Part shown: positions 33,401-43,570 of the stretch, in pieces | How positions within the stretch are numbered: the first letter of the stretch is position 1 | Layout: every line of letters starts with the position of its first letter | From: Micractinium sp. NFX-FRZ | Taxonomy: Eukaryota; Chlorophyta; Trebouxiophyceae; Chlorellales; Chlorellaceae | Length of the DNA: 64,000 bases | Assembly (NCBI GenBank): GCA_029339195.1 | Contig: JAPTJF010000198.1 | Location: 40,542 to 104,541, forward strand | Direction of reading: 5' to 3' | Notes under the pieces: generated by a model | The model's input: the letters and a program-made list of their open reading frames with translations, nothing else | What the model was told of the DNA's origin: nothing | Database searches by the model: none | Translations under genes and position numbers: made by a program

Positions 33401-36400
33401 ACACCACTCTACCCGAGACACACACTCCGCCGCCTGGCCCTGTCCACCCGCCCACAGGTGGTGAGCGTGGCGGCGACGTTTGCCGAGGTGTGGCGCCAGG
33501 TCAGCGCCACCCTGGCGGAGCTGGACCTGCTGGCGGCGTTTGCTGAGGTGGCAGCCGCCGCGCCCGCCCCCTACACCCGCCCCACCATGCTGCCCAGCGA
33601 AGGTGCGGCCTGGTAATTTGTCAGTTTGTTGTGCTTGTGCTGGGCTGAGGTGGCATCCGCAATAGGGCCGCCTGCACCCACCCCTCCATTTGCCCAGCGA
33701 CGGCGCAACCAGCGGGGCTCAGGGGGGTATGATCGAATGGGTGCGCCCACCCCAGGTCGATTGCTGCATGTAACATCCTTCACTGTTGACCGTTCGCCGC
33801 CCCTTTCTCCCTCTGTGCAGCGGGCGAGATTGTGCTGCGCGGCTGCCGCCACCCCTGCCTGGAGGCGCAGGAGGGTGTAGACTTTATCCCCAACGATTGC
33901 GTCATGAAGAAGGGGCAGGTGAGCTCTCGAGGCAAATCGACTGTTTCATGCAATTGGGTTGGGCAGAGGGGTGACTGTGCCATGAGAGGGAGGGGTGGGC
34001 GTCATTTGTCATGACTGCAGCATGAGGAAGGGGCAGGTGGGCAGCCAACTGGGTGGGGTGGGTGGAAAGGCACATTATTGCAGTGGTGGGAAAGCCGGGG
34101 GACAGTTCACTCGGTACCAATTTCCTGTCGGCTTCTTCACCTTCCCCACTCTGCCTCTTCTCGTGTCTCCTTGCCCGCAGTCCTGGTTCCACCTGATCAC
34201 CGGCCCCAACATGGGAGGCAAGTCCACCTACATCCGCCAGATTGGGCTGGCGGTGCTGATGGCGCAAATTGGCAGGTGGGCGCACGTTGCTGGTTGCTGG
34301 CGCTGGCTTTGCGGGCGGGCGGGTGGGGGTGCCTGTGGGGGCTGACAGGCTGGGAAGGAGGCCGGCAGGGCGGGGGACCCGGGAAGGGAGGTGGAGGTAG
34401 CGGGGTGGGGCTGGCTGGGGGGATGGCATAGGTTGGCAGGTGAGCCAGCCCCGTCCTAAGCAGTTGGTTGGGCGCAAGGCCTGGCTCGGCTCACTGTCAG
34501 TGGGCTGGCTGGCCTTGCAGGCTGGGAGGTTGAGGAGGGCCCGGCAGCCCCCCTCAGGTCCTTGTTCCCACACACCACTGCCCTGCACTTGTGCGTCCCA
34601 GCCTCTCTGGCATGCCCAGCTGTGCCCAGGCCTCTGCCGCATGCCCATCCTCTCCCCTGCCCGTCCACCCCTGCTATGCAGCTGGCACGGCAGTCGGTGG
34701 CCTCTGCTCTCACACCTCACCTCCCACATGCCCCATCCCCACCCCCCACACAGTTGCAGCTTCGTGCCCGCCCATGAGGTGCAGGTGATGTTATGCCTCT
34801 GTTCTCACCTCGTGTTCTGCCCCACCCCCCACACGGCTGCAGCTTCGTGCCCGCCCAGGAGGCGCGGCTGTCGGTGCGCGACGCCCTCTTTGCACGTGTG
34901 GGCGCGGGCGACTGCCAGATGCGGGGGCTGTCGACATTCATGGCCGAAATGCTGGAGACGGCGGCCATCCTCAAGGTGGGATGTGACCCTCTGGCCACAA
35001 GCAGAGCGCGCGCCCCTTGCGTTCTCTGGACGCTGCTGCCCGCCCCGCGCTCTGGTGCCTGCCCTCGCCAATCCCTGCCGCGCATCGCTCGCCCTGCCTG
35101 ACCTGGCCTGGCCTGCACACGCCAAACATCGCTCCATGTTGTGTGCTGGCTTGCGCCGCCTTCTGCTCCATGGCCGCACGCCTCACCTTCCCCGTCCCTT
35201 TCCCTGGTCCGACCAACCCCATGGCTGTGTCACCGGTCCTTCTTTGCTGATCTGTGTTCCTTTACTGTCCCGCTGCTGGGCGGCACGGCGCCCCCCCCCC
35301 CCCTTCTGTGTATCTCTCTCCTTTGCTGACCTGCCCCTTTACTTTCCTCTGCTGCTGGGCCGCAGGGCGCCACCTCCTCCTCCCTGGTCATCATCGATGA
35401 GCTGGGGCGGGGCACCTCCACATGGTGAGACCTCCCTCCCTTTATTCATGTCTGTTTCCTCCCTGGCATGGCCGTTGAGGGCCAGCATGGCTGGGCAGGG
35501 CGCCCAGCACCGCTTCTCGCATGCCCGGCCCGCACTGCTTGCCCCCCCCTTGCGCCAGATTCTCTTACCTGTCCTGCACCCACCTGTCCAACTTACCGTC
35601 CAAACCGGCTCACCCCACCCCCTGTCCCACACCCATACCGGCTCACCCCGCCCCCTGTCCCACACCCGTACCGGCTCACCTCGCCCCCTGCCCCTCCTTG
35701 CCCGCAGGGAGGGCATGGGCCTGGCCTGGGCCATCAGTGAGCACCTCTGCCAGGAGATTGGGTGAGGGCGCAACCTAGACTGCTGTGGCCTGCTTGCAAC
35801 ACGCTGCTGCCTGGGTTCTGCTCGCCTGCCCATCCTGCCTGCCCTCTTGCCCCGCGACAGCTCTAGCTGGGAGCTGCCGTCCGCCTGCCTGCCTTCCTGC
35901 CCCCCTCCCCGCCCTGCAAGCCACTCCCCTCCTCTGTTGTGCTACACCGAGGCCAGGATGAAGTGTGGCCCTTTGTCTGCTCTGCAGCTGCGCCTACCTG
36001 TTTGCCAAGCGTTAACAAATGCTCTGGCAAACACTGACTCGAGGAAGATGTGACCCTCTTCCTACCCTGCAGCTGCGCGCCCCAGTCTGCTAAGCGCCCT
36101 GCTATAAATCTGTCCCACACACTGATGCCCTGACAAGTGTCTGCCCCTTCCCCTCCCCGCCCCCCGCAGCTGCGCCTCCCTGTTTGCCACGCACTTCCAC
36201 GACCTGGCTGCCCTGGAGACGAGCCTGCCGGGCGCGGGGGTGACCAACCTGCATGTCAAGGCGGCGGAGAGCGAGAGCGGGCTGACCATGCTGTACCAGG
36301 TGGGTGTGAAGGGCGAGGCCAGAGATTATGTGCGTTCCTTGCAGAGTGTAGGATGCGCATGGTGGAAATAGCGGGCTGATCATGCTAGGCGGCGCTCTCT

Positions 36401-37093
36401 TTACCATCCGCGAGGGGCGCCTGAGTTCTGTACAGGGGTGGAGGGGCCTGGTGGAGGTGGGGCACAGGAGGGCATGTGCAGTGTGGGAGAACAGAACAGC
36501 TGACATTGCGGTACCAGGGGCGGTGGACGGGGAGGGTCCCGCTTCAACGGCTGGGGCCTGTTGGGTGCAGTGGGAGGCATGTGAAGATGGTCTGCCTTGG
36601 GTTTTCCCTCCGCCGCCGCCAGCAGTCACCCCAAATAGATGGGTGCGCAAATTCAACCTTGCGGCCTGTCAGTCGCCAGCCTTCAACTCTCCAGAAGAAC
36701 TTATACCACCATGCCTCCCTGTCTTCCTCCTCCACTCGCCGCTCGCAGGTCCACCCCGGCGCCAGCGCACAGTCCTACGGCCTGGCAGTCGCCCGCTTTG
36801 CCCGCCTGCCACCCGAAGTGATTGAGTCCGCGGCCAAGCGCATGGCGGAGCTAGAACCCACGACCACAGCAGTGGGCGGCAGCGGCTATGGCGGCGCGCA
36901 GCAGGCAGGGCGGCAGCAGCAGGCGGAGGGCGGGGCGGCAGGGGCAGCGGCATGTGGGGGGAACGCGCAGTGGGAGGCGGCACAAGCGCGGGAGCTGCTG
37001 CTAAAGTTTGCCAGCGTGCCGCTGGAGGCGGGGATGCGGCCAGAGGCGCTGGCGGTGGCGCTGCAGCAGCACTCGATTGAGCTATGCCAGTGA
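30484..37093 (+). CDS. MSH2: MSH2-like DNA mismatch repair protein lacking domains I and II
   Basis: Sixteen exons: 30484-30526, 30777-30937, 31165-31282, 31539-31695, 31955-32081, 32425-32531, 32777-32864, 33120-33251, 33458-33602, 33821-33918, 34181-34275, 34843-34975, 35366-35424, 35708-35761, 36170-36299 and 36749-37093. They give 663 aa, all in phase. Alignment to plant MSH2 begins at the lever domain ([15 protein letters not shown]) and runs to the end: FIPNDC, Walker [10 protein letters not shown] (~400-408), [31 protein letters not shown], Walker [26 protein letters not shown] and LTMLYQV. The ATPase is complete. The mismatch-binding and connector domains (about the first 300 residues of MSH2) are replaced by 14 residues, [14 protein letters not shown]. 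Closest by motif to plant MSH2. It could be a diverged paralogue, a truncated gene, or one with an unrecognised distant 5' exon. Confidence 0.88.
31209..31473 (+). repeat. Copy of MSH2 exon 3 segment in intron 3
   Basis: Bases 31209-31259 of exon 3 (CGATGTGGTGGAGGCGCTGC...) recur at 31423-31473 in the following intron with substitutions (offset ~214). Confidence 0.8.
33896..34042 (+). repeat. Copy of MSH2 exon 10 donor boundary in intron 10
   Basis: Exon end 33896-33925 (ATGAAGAAGGGGCAGGTGAG) recurs as ATGAGGAAGGGGCAGGTGGG within 34013-34042, including a second GT donor. Confidence 0.75.
34709..34871 (+). repeat. Duplicated acceptor of MSH2 exon 12
   Basis: The real acceptor region (CACGGCTGCAG then CTTCGTGCCCGCCCA, exon start 34843) has a near-identical upstream copy with exon-like start at 34760 (offset 83). 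The copy runs into GTGCAG/GTGATG, a potential donor. The resulting 25-base micro-exon (34760-34784) would break the reading frame of exon 12. Confidence 0.8.
35291..35303 (+). repeat. C homopolymer, 13 bases, in MSH2 intron 12
   Basis: Thirteen C residues upstream of exon 13. Confidence 0.9.
35604..35702 (+). repeat. Three-copy 33-nt tandem repeat in MSH2 intron 13
   Basis: Units start ACCGGCTCACC at 35604, 35637 and 35670, just before the exon 14 acceptor. Confidence 0.8.
35984..36192 (+). repeat. Three tandem copies of the MSH2 exon 15 acceptor
   Basis: The real junction GCAG then CTGCGCCTCCCTGTTTGCCA (36166 on) is preceded by copies at 35984-36010 (CTGCGCCTACCTGTTTGCCA) and 36069-36095 (more diverged), at offsets of 85 and 97. 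Confidence 0.82.
36276..36386 (+). repeat. Copy of MSH2 exon 15 3' segment in intron 15
   Basis: AGCGGGCTGACCATGCT at 36276-36292 recurs as AGCGGGCTGATCATGCT at 36370-36386. Confidence 0.65.
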
Positions 37094-37700
37094 GGCGGTT
37101 CAAGGCGAGCAAATGCAACGCGCGCGCCGTTGGCTGCAAACACATGAAGTTTAGTTGGCTGTTAGCAGCCCAGTAGACACCACTTGTACCTGATCAGCAC
37201 TGTAACACGTCGACTACCATGAAGGCTGCTGCACGGCAACAGCAGACGTGCATTGATACATTTTGACTACCGTCTTCAGCGCCGCCACCGCCCCAGCGTG
37301 CACAGCAGTATGGCGCAGGAGAGGATGCGGGCAGCAACCGCTGCTGCTGATTCTCGTTGGCGTGCGCACATACCATTCGCATATCTCGAAGTGGTGGGTA
37401 GCCGTCAATATTTGAAACTCCGACAAAGAGCGACCTGCAAAGGCCCCGCCTGCAGGTGCGCTATTCCCAAGAAGAGGGCTATGGCTGCACATGTTTGTGC
37501 TGCGTCAACACGCGGCCCATGTTCCGCCGGCACCCGGCACTGCCGCCTGAGGGCGAGGCCGCCGCCACTGGGCAACGCAATGCGTAGCAACGCGGCCTGT
37601 GGTCAGCAGCGCTGCTGGCTGTGCACCTCCATTCACCCTTTTCATATTTCCACATGCTCACTATTCATGCAGATAAATTGCAGAGGGGGCACGCCTGCCC
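37094..37700. other. Intergenic region inside duplication unit 1
   Basis: About 600 bases: the 3' flank of MSH2 and promoter of the first Gln-rich gene. It is paralogous to 41282-41866. No separate gene. Confidence 0.6.
37201..37205 (+). terminator. TGTAA polyadenylation signal of MSH2
   Basis: TGTAA 108 nt after the MSH2 stop. A paralogous TGTAA occurs at 41384-41388 after the duplicated MSH2 fragment. Confidence 0.6.
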
Positions 37701-38842
37701 ATGTCGCAGCAGAACAGCAAGCGCTCTGCCGATGGGCCGCCCGTCCGGCTGACCGCCGGCAGCACGCGGGAGGAAGCGGCGGAGTGGCTGGCGTCCTTCA
37801 TCCCCCGGGACATCTGTGACGACGTGAGTGACACTGTCTCTCTCTGGAATTTAGGTGCCCCTGAAGCCGACTGTCTTCTGTGTACAGGCTGCCGGTGGCC
37901 GGCTCCATGGGTCACACACATACGCTCGGCATGCTGTGCGCCCAGCGCACTCCCTGTACTTGCCCATCAACCCTATGCTCTGTGCTCCTGGCCCGGAAGA
38001 TTCCTCATCATACTTCGCTTTGCATCCTGGCCCAGCTCCCTGCCTGCTCCCCTGGCAGCGGGCCGTGGCGTCTCCCCCTTGCTGTGCTGACATGGCGGCC
38101 TGCCTGCCCCCCCGTGCTGCCCGCCCCTGCAGCTCACCCGCGAGTGGCAGGAGAGGAGGGCGCTTGTAAATGGGGAGACGCTGCTCAAGTATGGCAGTAA
38201 GGGGCGTGGAGAGAGCGTCGGCAAGCTGACACGCGTACTGGGTATGGATGAGACGGTAGCGGACAAGGTGTACGACCGCGTGCAGCAGCTGCACCAGGAA
38301 GCACAGCAGGCACAGCGCGCACAGCGTGAGGGATTGCAGCAGCCGGCGCAGCGGGCGCAGCGTGCGGAGCGGTTGCTGCCGCCAGCGGAGCAGCAGCAGG
38401 AGCAACCACAGGCGCAGCAGCAGCGGCCGCAGCAGCAGCAGCAAGAGCAGCAAGTGCCCCAGGCACAGCAGCAGCAGGTAAAGGTGAAGCAAGGGGCACC
38501 GCAGCCGTTGCAGCAGCAGGTGCAACCGACGCGGCGTCGCATGCAGCACGTGACCCGAGCTGCACAGCAGCTGGAACAGCCGGAGCCTGAGGCACCGCAG
38601 CAGCAGCAGCAGCAGCAGCAGGCTGAGCCACAGACGCGGCGCTGCGTGCAGCACGTGGTGCGCCCTGCACAGCCGGCAGCGCCGTCGCAGCAGGTGGAGC
38701 AGGAGCAGCAGCCTGCGCTTGAGCAGCAGGCAGCAAGGGGAGGTCAGCAAGTGCAGCAGGTGCAGCCGCAGCTGCCGCAGCCAGCACAAGAGCACGAGCA
38801 GCGCAGTGCAGGGCAGGCTCAGAGAGCGGAGCGCAAGCGACC

Positions 38843-38879
<37 letters not shown>

Positions 38880-40863
38880 CTGCCGTCTCTGCTGCCACCG
38901 CAGCCTGGATTAGAACGACAGCGCGAGCGTGCACCGCCTGCTGAGGACCCACCTGCGGCAGGGCAGGTGCGGGGTGGCAGGGACACGATTCAGGCGCTGG
39001 GAGGATGCCTCTTTGTTGCGGAACACAACACAGCCTTGCTCCGACAGCACAGTTTTTGAACGGAAACATCGGTGCTGCATCAAGCTTGAGCATGCTTTGT
39101 CTTGAACTGTTTCTCGTGCGTTCAGGCTCGCGGCGCTGCAGAGGCAGCGGGGCAGGGCGCGGTGGCAGCGGTTCGAGGACGAGCCTTGCCTGACAGGTAC
39201 ACGCCTGCTGCACACACATGAGGCGGCCTACCTGCTGCTCCCCCGCACTTTGTTGTGGCGACATCATCATTCTTGCTCGGTACAGCTTGCAGGCATAGTA
39301 GCACCGCTGTGTGCGCACATGTGTGTCCGTGTGCCACTGGTTCCTGCCATTTACCGACCCCTGGTTCCATTTTAGCATCTTTATGCAGGAATCAGCCAAC
39401 CAAGACCACCGGCGGCAAGGCTCCAGGGCACGAGCGGACACGGGGGGAGAGGGCGGCGGCGGCCCAGGGCGGCGGCGGTATGACCAAGGAGGAACGCAAG
39501 AAAGCCCAGCAGGGAGCTGCGCGGGTCGCGGAACTCAAGGAGTGGGCCAACGTGAGTTGGTGGCCTGCAGCCAGCGCCCCTTGCCACCGCCGCTGCCACA
39601 TAAAAGCACTTATTCGCCGGTCTTAGCAGGTCTGGCGGCGTTTTCTAGAAGGCTACAAGATGTCCTCCCTCCCACACGGTTTGCAGGCTGCCGAGGCAGA
39701 CCTTGAGGCCACACTGGCGGCGCAGGTGGCGGGCGGCAAAGTGTTTGAACTGCCGATGGGCAAGCTGGAGTCACGTGGTGCGTGCCACACAGCCGGCTTT
39801 ATATCCCGACCGAGAGCGCCTCACTGCATATAACTTTTAGGACAACGCATCCCTTGCCTGACTATCCATTGGTGGCCCCAGCTGAATTGCTGCCCACACT
39901 CACATCCACCACCACGCCCCCTCCGCATGTGCAGCGCACGGCCTGCGCGTGGTGCAGAAAGAAGACGCTAGCAAGAAGACGCTGCGCGTGGTGGAGGTCA
40001 CCAAGAAGCTCAAGAAGCACTCAGTGAGTGCTAGCTGATGCAGCTTTATAAAGCGGTGATGGGCAGGGAGGCTGTTGGGTGCCGATATGTTGGGAATGTC
40101 AAGCAACACCCGAGCGTGCGAGCATGCTTGCCGGGCATCCTTGTTCCTGCGCCGCCCACGTCGCCTGCGGCCCACCATTGAACTCCTACCTTATCAAACA
40201 TCCTACTTCAAATTGTTGCTCTACTTACAAAACCAAATGCATCGCAGCTAGGTGCTAATTGCTGGTAGAGGCTTTGCTGATAGCCAACTTCTTTCACCCG
40301 CCCACAGGTGTTCAAGGTGCAAGGCACGGTGGGGACCATGCTGAGTCCGAGGCGATGCCGCAAAGCGACCAAGACTTCCACTGCACCATCGACGAAGCAG
40401 GCGACGGCAAGGTGCTGATGGCGCATGACCCGGATGCATCATGCATGCTGCGGTACCTGGCACGGTGAGATTGCGTTGAGTTCTTGGTGATCACCTGTGT
40501 TGGGCCCGCAGTGTGCCTCGTCTGCCCGCTGTTGCTCAAGAGGCGTTTGCCGTGGTTTTCGCTGCTGCTACCGCTGCTGTCCTGACGGCGGCGCTTTGAC
40601 ATCCACTCACTTCTTGCGGCCACGCATGCCTGCGCCCTCCATGCCTTTGCAGGGCAGAGAGGCTGTGCTTCCAGAACGTCCAGCAGCTTGTGCACGGCGA
40701 TGCCGTGTACGTGATTGTGTGCCGGGACCTGCCGGTGGGCACCATTCTGCGGACCTACTGGGAGTGGGAGGGAGCGGTGCCGCACGAGGAGGAGGACATC
40801 CTGGACTTTGCTGAGGCCGACCCTGACTTGGTTACAGTGGATGCGCAGACTGTCCAGGTGTAG
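37701..40863 (+). CDS. Gln-rich protein, duplicated copy A
   Basis: Exons 37701-37823, 38133-38966, 39126-39196, 39389-39551, 39687-39777, 39935-40023, 40308-40464 and 40653-40863, about 580 aa. No known family recognised. Residues 1-90 form a conserved helical head (ADGPPVRLTAGSTREEAAEW, SFIPRDICDD, RGESVGKLTRVLGMDETVAD). About 250 residues of Gln-rich low complexity follow, with Arg/Val heptad-like repeats (RRRMQHV, RRCVQHVVRPAQ). The 3' exons encode a separate charged segment (MTKEERKKAQQGAARVAELK) and an acidic C-terminus (GTILRTYWEWEGAVPHEEED). The head and Gln-rich part are paralogous to the gene at 41867, but the 3' part is unique. The join of exons 6 and 7 is out of frame by one base with the best splice sites. 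It closes only if exon 6 ends at 40027 (weak donor GTGCTA) or exon 7 starts later. So this may be a mis-modelled junction or a decaying gene. Confidence 0.6.
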
Positions 40864-41866
40864 AGAGGCTCACACAGGTGAGGCAGTTCCCCTCAAGGGA
40901 ATAAGTGATGGGTGTACGTGGGGCGTGATTGTTTTTTGTTGGGTGGGGTTGGTGGTTTGGGGAGGCGGCGGGGGCGTGGCAACGCTGCAATCCCTTGCAG
41001 CAGCCCAAGGCCTGCCATACCTGCATGCTGCAAGTCGACCTCCGTGTTAACCTGCTTATCAACTTACCAGTCCAGTTGAGCAAGACCTTTGTTGTTTGTC
41101 CCCTGCAGCAGCAGCCCTGCAACAGCACACTTGTGCAGCAGCAAAAACGCAGCAACAACGGCCACCACAGCAAACGCGGAAGCTGTTGCTAAAGTTTGCC
41201 AGCCTGCCACTTGAGCCAGGCATGCAGCCAGAGGCGCCAGCGGTGGCGCTGCAGCAGCATGCGATTGAGCTGCGCCAGTGAGGCAGTTCAAGGCAGGCAA
41301 ATGCAACGCACTGGCTGCATCCCTAGCCAAGTGTTGTTGGTTGTGAGTAGCCCAATGGTTTTCCGCTTGTACCTGACCAGCACTGTAACATGTCGACTAT
41401 TAGCAAGATTCCCTGCGAGTACGAGCTTACAAGGTAACAGCAGACATGCATTGGCTACCTGTCGGCTACCGTCCTCAGTGCCGCCACCGCCCCAGCGTGC
41501 ACAGCACAATGGCGCATCTCCTCAGCGACGCTTGTTGCTGCGCCTCTCTTAAGCTTGACGTGCGAGCACTCGGAGTAGCAGGAACTCCTAGAACTCTGAC
41601 GCAGACTGACCTGCAAAGGCCCCGCCTCTGGTGCGCTATTCCGCGGGAAGAGGGGCTATCGCTGCACGCGTTCTGTGCTGCAGTAGCATGCGGCCCGTAT
41701 TACGCCGGCACCCGGCGCTGCCACAGCGTCAGGGCGGGGCTGCCGCCCGGCGGCCCACAGGCTGCGCGCGTTGCGTATGCCCAGTGGCTGTGAGCCTCCA
41801 TTTATCCCTGCTTTCATATCTCCACACCACTCGTGCAGGCATTTCACAGATAAGGCGCCCTTGCCC
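40864..41866. other. Intergenic region spanning the start of duplication unit 2
   Basis: About 1 kb between the two Gln-rich genes. The left part is unique. The right part holds the MSH2 fragment and the duplicated promoter. Confidence 0.6.
41170..41281 (+). pseudogene. Duplicated 3'-terminal fragment of MSH2
   Basis: Encodes KLLLKFASLPLEPGMQPEA ... HAIELRQ and a stop, paralogous to the last ~36 residues of MSH2 ([19 protein letters not shown] ... ELCQ). It has no upstream MSH2 exons, so it is a non-functional remnant carried by the duplication. Confidence 0.85.
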
Positions 41867-42870
41867 ATGTCGCGGCAGGGCAGCAAGCGCTCTGCCGACG
41901 GGCCGCCCGTTCGGCTGACAGCCAGCAGCTCGCGGGAGGAGGCGGCGGACTGGCTGGCGTCCTTCATCCCCCGGGACATCTGTGAAGACGTGAGTGACAC
42001 TGTCTCTCTCCGAGAATAAGGTGCCCCTGAAGCTGACCTGTCTTCTGTGTACAGGCTGCCGGTGGCCGGCTCCATGGGTCACACTCATACGCTCTGCATG
42101 CTGTGCTTCCCAGGGCACTCCCTGTACTCGACCATCAACCCTGTGCTCTGAGCTCCCGGCCCTGAAGATTCCTCATCATACTTCGCTGTGCATCCTGGAC
42201 CAGCTCTCTGCCTGCTTCCCCTGGCACTGGGCCGTGGCGTCTCCCCCGTGCTGTGCTGACATGGCGGCTCGCCGACACCTCCCTGCTGCCCGCCGTTGCA
42301 GCTCAACCGTGGGTGGCGGGAGAGGAGAGCACTGGTCGATGGGGAGACGCTGCTCAAATATGGCAGTAAGGGGCGTGGAGAGAGCGTGGGGAAGCTGATA
42401 CGCGTCCTGGGCATGGATGAGACGGTAGCGGACAAGGTGTACGACCGCGTGCAGCAGCTGCACAAGGAAGCACAGCAGCAGCAGGAGGGACAGCGGCAGC
42501 GCCGTGAGGCACAGCAGCAGCCGGCGCAGCGGGCGCAGCGGGCGGAGCGGCTGCTGCCGTCACCGGAACAGCAGCAGCAGCAATCCCAGGTGCAGCAGCA
42601 GCAGCAGCAGGCGCAGCAACAGCCCCAGGCACAGCAGCAACAGGCAAAGGTAGAGCAAGAGGCACCGCAGCAGCAGCAGCAGCAGGTGCAACCGCCGCGG
42701 CGCCGCGTGCAACTGGTGGCGCGCCCTGCACAGCAGCAGGAACAGCCAGGGCCTGAGGCACCACCGCAGCAGCAGCAGCAGCAGCAGCAGGAGGTGCAAA
42801 CGGCGCGGCGCCGCTTGCAGCATATGGGCCGCCCTGCACAGCAGCTGGAACAGCCGGAGCCTGACGCAGC

Positions 42871-42905
<35 letters not shown>

Positions 42906-43570
42906 CGCGGCGCTGCGTGCAACAAGTGGCGCGCAGTGCACAGCAGCAGGAACAGCCGGAGCCTGAGGCACCGCAGCAGCAGCAGCAGCAGCAGCAGGAG
43001 GTGCAACAAACGCAGCGTCGCATGCAGCAGGTGGTGCGCCCCAAACCGCAGGCGGCGCCGCACCCGCTTGTAAAGCAGGAGCAGCAGCCCGCGCTTGAGC
43101 AGCAGGCAGCAGGGACAGGTCAGCAAGTACAGCGGGCGCAGCAGCAGCAGCCAGAGCCAGCACAGGAGCTTGAGGAGCGCCGGGCAGGGCAGGCTCAGAG
43201 GGCGCAGCAGCAGGAGCAGCAGGAGCAGGAGCAGCAGCAGCCGCAGGAGCAGGCTGGTCAAAGGCGGCAGCACGAGCCTGCGGCGCCTGGCGAGAACCCG
43301 CCTGCGGCTAGACAGGTGCTTGCTTTTGTTGCTTGCCTTTGTGGTGTGGTGTGGCCTGGCTGCAAGTGCTGGCATACGGGGCGATGCTCCTCTCGAGCAC
43401 AACACAACCTGGCTGCAACAGCCAGCTCTCCAAACCTCAGTGCTTAACCAAGCTCAAAGCACATTTGCCTCGAGTATGCTCCCGTGCCTGCAGGCTGGCG
43501 CCGCTGCTGAGGCAGCGGCGCAGGGCGCAGCGGCAGCGATTCCAGGCCCACCGGCTGACAGGTACACTCT
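41170..43570 (+). repeat. Segmental duplication, unit 2
   Basis: Paralogue of 36987-39205, displaced by about 4.2 kb in direct orientation. It is ~180 bases longer, mainly through CAG/Gln expansions. Confidence 0.85.

Larger units (their letters stand above)
36987..39205 (+). repeat. Segmental duplication, unit 1
   Basis: Includes the last ~107 bases of MSH2, its 3' flank with TGTAA, and exons 1-3 of the first Gln-rich gene. It matches unit 2 (41170-43570) throughout, apart from Gln-codon length differences and scattered substitutions. Similarity stops just after the donor of exon 3 in both copies. Confidence 0.85.

Noticed and set aside
34440..35765. 441-codon plus-strand ORF in the MSH2 region
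   Set aside because: Runs through introns 11-13 in frames that do not match MSH2. Pro/Leu/Cys-rich.
38185..39441. 418-codon minus-strand Ala-rich ORF opposite the Gln-rich gene
   Set aside because: CAG repeats read in antisense give Ala/Leu/Cys runs. The plus strand carries the paralogous, spliced coding frame.
42560..43315. Repetitive CAG tracts that look like a repeat array
   Set aside because: They are Gln codons within an open exon, with no spacer structure. Not a CRISPR array.
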